Shown here: piece after piece, positions 62,201 through 64,000 of the stretch
Position numbering within the stretch: position 1 is the first letter of the stretch
Layout: each line of letters begins with the position of its first letter
Assembly (NCBI RefSeq): GCF_964199755.1
Contig: NC_133897.1
Span: 109,492,037 to 109,556,036, forward strand
Length of the DNA: 64,000 nucleotides
Direction of reading: 5' to 3'
DNA from: Larus michahellis
Lineage: Eukaryota > Chordata > Aves > Charadriiformes > Laridae
Program-made: the position numbers and the translations under genes
Notes under the pieces: model-generated
Told to the model about the DNA's origin: nothing
What the model saw: the letters and a program-made list of their open reading frames with translations, nothing else
The model's database searches: none

Positions 62201-64000
62201 GCAGCAAAGAACTTGCTGTTTCTAGAAGAAAGAAGTTCTTGGCTGCTGCCAAAAGGATTTGGGATGTCTGCAGTCAGGGCAGAGGGGACATACTGAAAAA
62301 GCCAGAAGAAAGCATGGGATTGAAAGAAACAGAAGAAGCAAGACAGACACTATGTGGGTAGCATTCTCTTGTCAAGCTGTGTAAATATGACTCTTTGCTT
62401 TGTGTCTGGCACTGACCACTTTTTCCCCCCACTCAGGTTGAGAGCTAAAGATGCCAGATTTCTCCTGTGAAACTCCAATGAATGGAGGATGTATGCACGT
62501 ATCAGAAAGGGATATATCATTCTCAGTATGGACCTTCCAGAATGAAAGTCCAGGATAAGATTCACTACCACAGATCTCTCTTCCACAATATATTAGAAAG
62601 TATATTATCAGAGTACAAAACAGCAATAAGACAGTCATCTCCTAGGGTGTATTGAGTTTTCCCTGTGTTTTAGTGACAGCACGAATGCATGGGTTTGCCT
62701 GTTATTATGGATATTGAAAGAAGAGCTCATGATCCAGAGGTAATTGAAGCAGTGGAATTGGTTTCGGAGAAATGAACTGGGGAGAAATGAAGTGGGAAGA
62801 AATGGAGAGAGAGAGAGATATCTCATAGTTGAAAGTCTTAAAGAAGGGGGGGAGGAAGCAGAGAGGTGAAGGCAAAGGGAGCATGCCAGTGAAGGCAAAG
62901 GCAGCATCCTGTCTGACCTTTCCTTCATGAGCACAGAGACATCTTCTCAGTGATGTATTCCCCTCCCTGTTTTGTAGAGCTCCCTCCACCCTCTGGTGCT
63001 CTCTTGCCCAGCTCCGTCCTTCCCTGCTGTGCTCTGGAGCAATTCGTTGTCCCAGTGAGAAGACCAAAGAACAGCAGGGAGACAGTGTTTGGTGCATCAT
63101 GGGATACAGTGTCATCCACGCTGAAATAAGTGTAAAGAACATGGTGAGTGCTTCTGGATGTGTCATTGTGATATCACCATCTATCAGATGCCGTACTTCC
63201 CAGCATCCTATTTATAAAAGTGCTGTTTTCCCCCCAGGTTAGGCTTGTTATACTCTAGTTGCAAGCTCTTTAAAAATGGAGGCTACGGTAGATGCCTAAT
63301 TCAAGGTGACCTACTAATGTCTAACTACAGTAATTTATTTAGTGAGCTGAAATGCAACATTAGGAAAAGAGTATAATAATTTTTTCCTTATGCTAATGCT
63401 TGCGAAATACTAACAATAATCTTACAGTTGAGAACTGCTTTCTTCAGCCTTCTGTATTGCCTTATGCTTCATTTTGTGACTGTCCCTATTTTATTTATTT
63501 CAGAAAATTAAAATTGCTAAGAAGTTCCAAGCATTATTTTTAGGTCTGAAACGGTTGCCATCCTAAATTGGGTAGAAAAAAAAATGAAACGTAAGTTCTT
63601 CCTCAAAGCCAATTTACTGCATTCTTTTTTTTTTTTTAAAAAAAAAACTTATGCAGATTCAAATCAGGATAGAAGTTAATATTTCCTTGCTGAAAAGTAG
63701 CAAGTGATTTTTAGCATAGATTATTTACCACAGTATTCAAGCATGCCCTCTTTTCTGATGATTTTAGAATGCTGATTTGAACAAGAAATAGTGCATTCCT
63801 CCTTTAGGGACTGACTGGTGGGTGAAAATAAGCTTTAAAAAAAGTTAACAGCAGAAATATGTGCTCTTGCAAAATGTATTCAAGTATACTTGCATATGCA
63901 AGTACATGATAACTTTCTAATTTACTAATATTTCAAAGATAGTGTTAAATTTTGGAGGTGCTGTTACAAATCCTCCTGGAAAATATGGTCCTAAGTATTT

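Larger units (their letters stand above)
53834..64000. other. AT-rich intergenic DNA to window end
   Basis: No gene is supported. Contents include the (GAT)n(ATT)n tract at 54554-54599, C runs at 57638-57664 (10 C, then 6 C), a 24-bp perfect palindrome at 59206-59229, a short (GA)n near 62810, and an abutting T12/A10 tract near 63626-63648. The open frames near 62635-63166 (up to 153 codons, minus) are Ser/Leu/Pro-rich with no recognisable motif and are probably chance. Confidence 0.65.

Noticed and set aside
62635..63166. Minus-strand frames of 99-153 codons near the window end
   Set aside because: Low-complexity Ser/Leu/Pro-rich products with two overlapping frames and no motif; probably chance.
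1..64000. CRISPR arrays, phage, plasmid or bacterial operons
   Set aside because: No regularly spaced repeats, no compact gene arrays; the sequence is vertebrate in character throughout.

Overview
The window looks like bird (avian) nuclear DNA. The main evidence is four CR1 non-LTR retrotransposon copies with the typical avian CR1 3' end (short tandem repeats of ATTCTATG), plus an ITPRIPL1-like (Mab-21 family) gene fragment of the kind present in many copies in birds. A single long intron-free vertebrate gene, DSEL, sits in otherwise AT-rich, gene-poor DNA. There is no bacterial operon structure, CRISPR array, phage or plasmid signature. I cannot name the species.

Layout. 1-6254: AT-rich intergenic DNA with one possible unassigned exon (2132-2258). 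6255-7676: plus-strand CR1. 7677-10383: intergenic. 10384-12477: composite minus-strand locus, a CR1 split by about 0.9 kb carrying a broken ITPRIPL1-like coding fragment, with a 90-bp direct repeat inside it and just beyond the CR1 5' end. 12478-30496: long intergenic stretch with simple repeats. 30497-32478: the longest and best preserved CR1 (plus strand). 32479-37776: intergenic, including a 14-unit (TAAAAA)n array. 37777-40496: DSEL promoter region, CpG island, inferred noncoding first exon and a 1.6-kb 5' UTR intron. 40497-44147: complete DSEL coding sequence. 44148 to about 46.1 kb: probable 3' UTR containing a tRNA-like SINE remnant. 46.1-53.4 kb: intergenic or possibly longer 3' UTR. 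53468-53812: truncated CR1 fused 5'-to-5' with a U2 snRNA fragment. The rest to 64000 is intergenic.

The only gene I can call as functional is DSEL (dermatan sulfate epimerase-like, DS-epi2). It is a Golgi/ER membrane glucuronyl C5-epimerase that converts D-glucuronate to L-iduronate in chondroitin/dermatan sulfate, with an added C-terminal sulfotransferase-like domain. Everything else is transposon-derived, pseudogenic, regulatory by inference, or unassigned. I found no convincing new multi-gene system. The observations most worth checking are the ITPRIPL1-like/CR1 composite with its repeat, the U2-CR1 junction, the tRNA-like element in the DSEL 3' UTR, and the upstream ORFs in front of DSEL.
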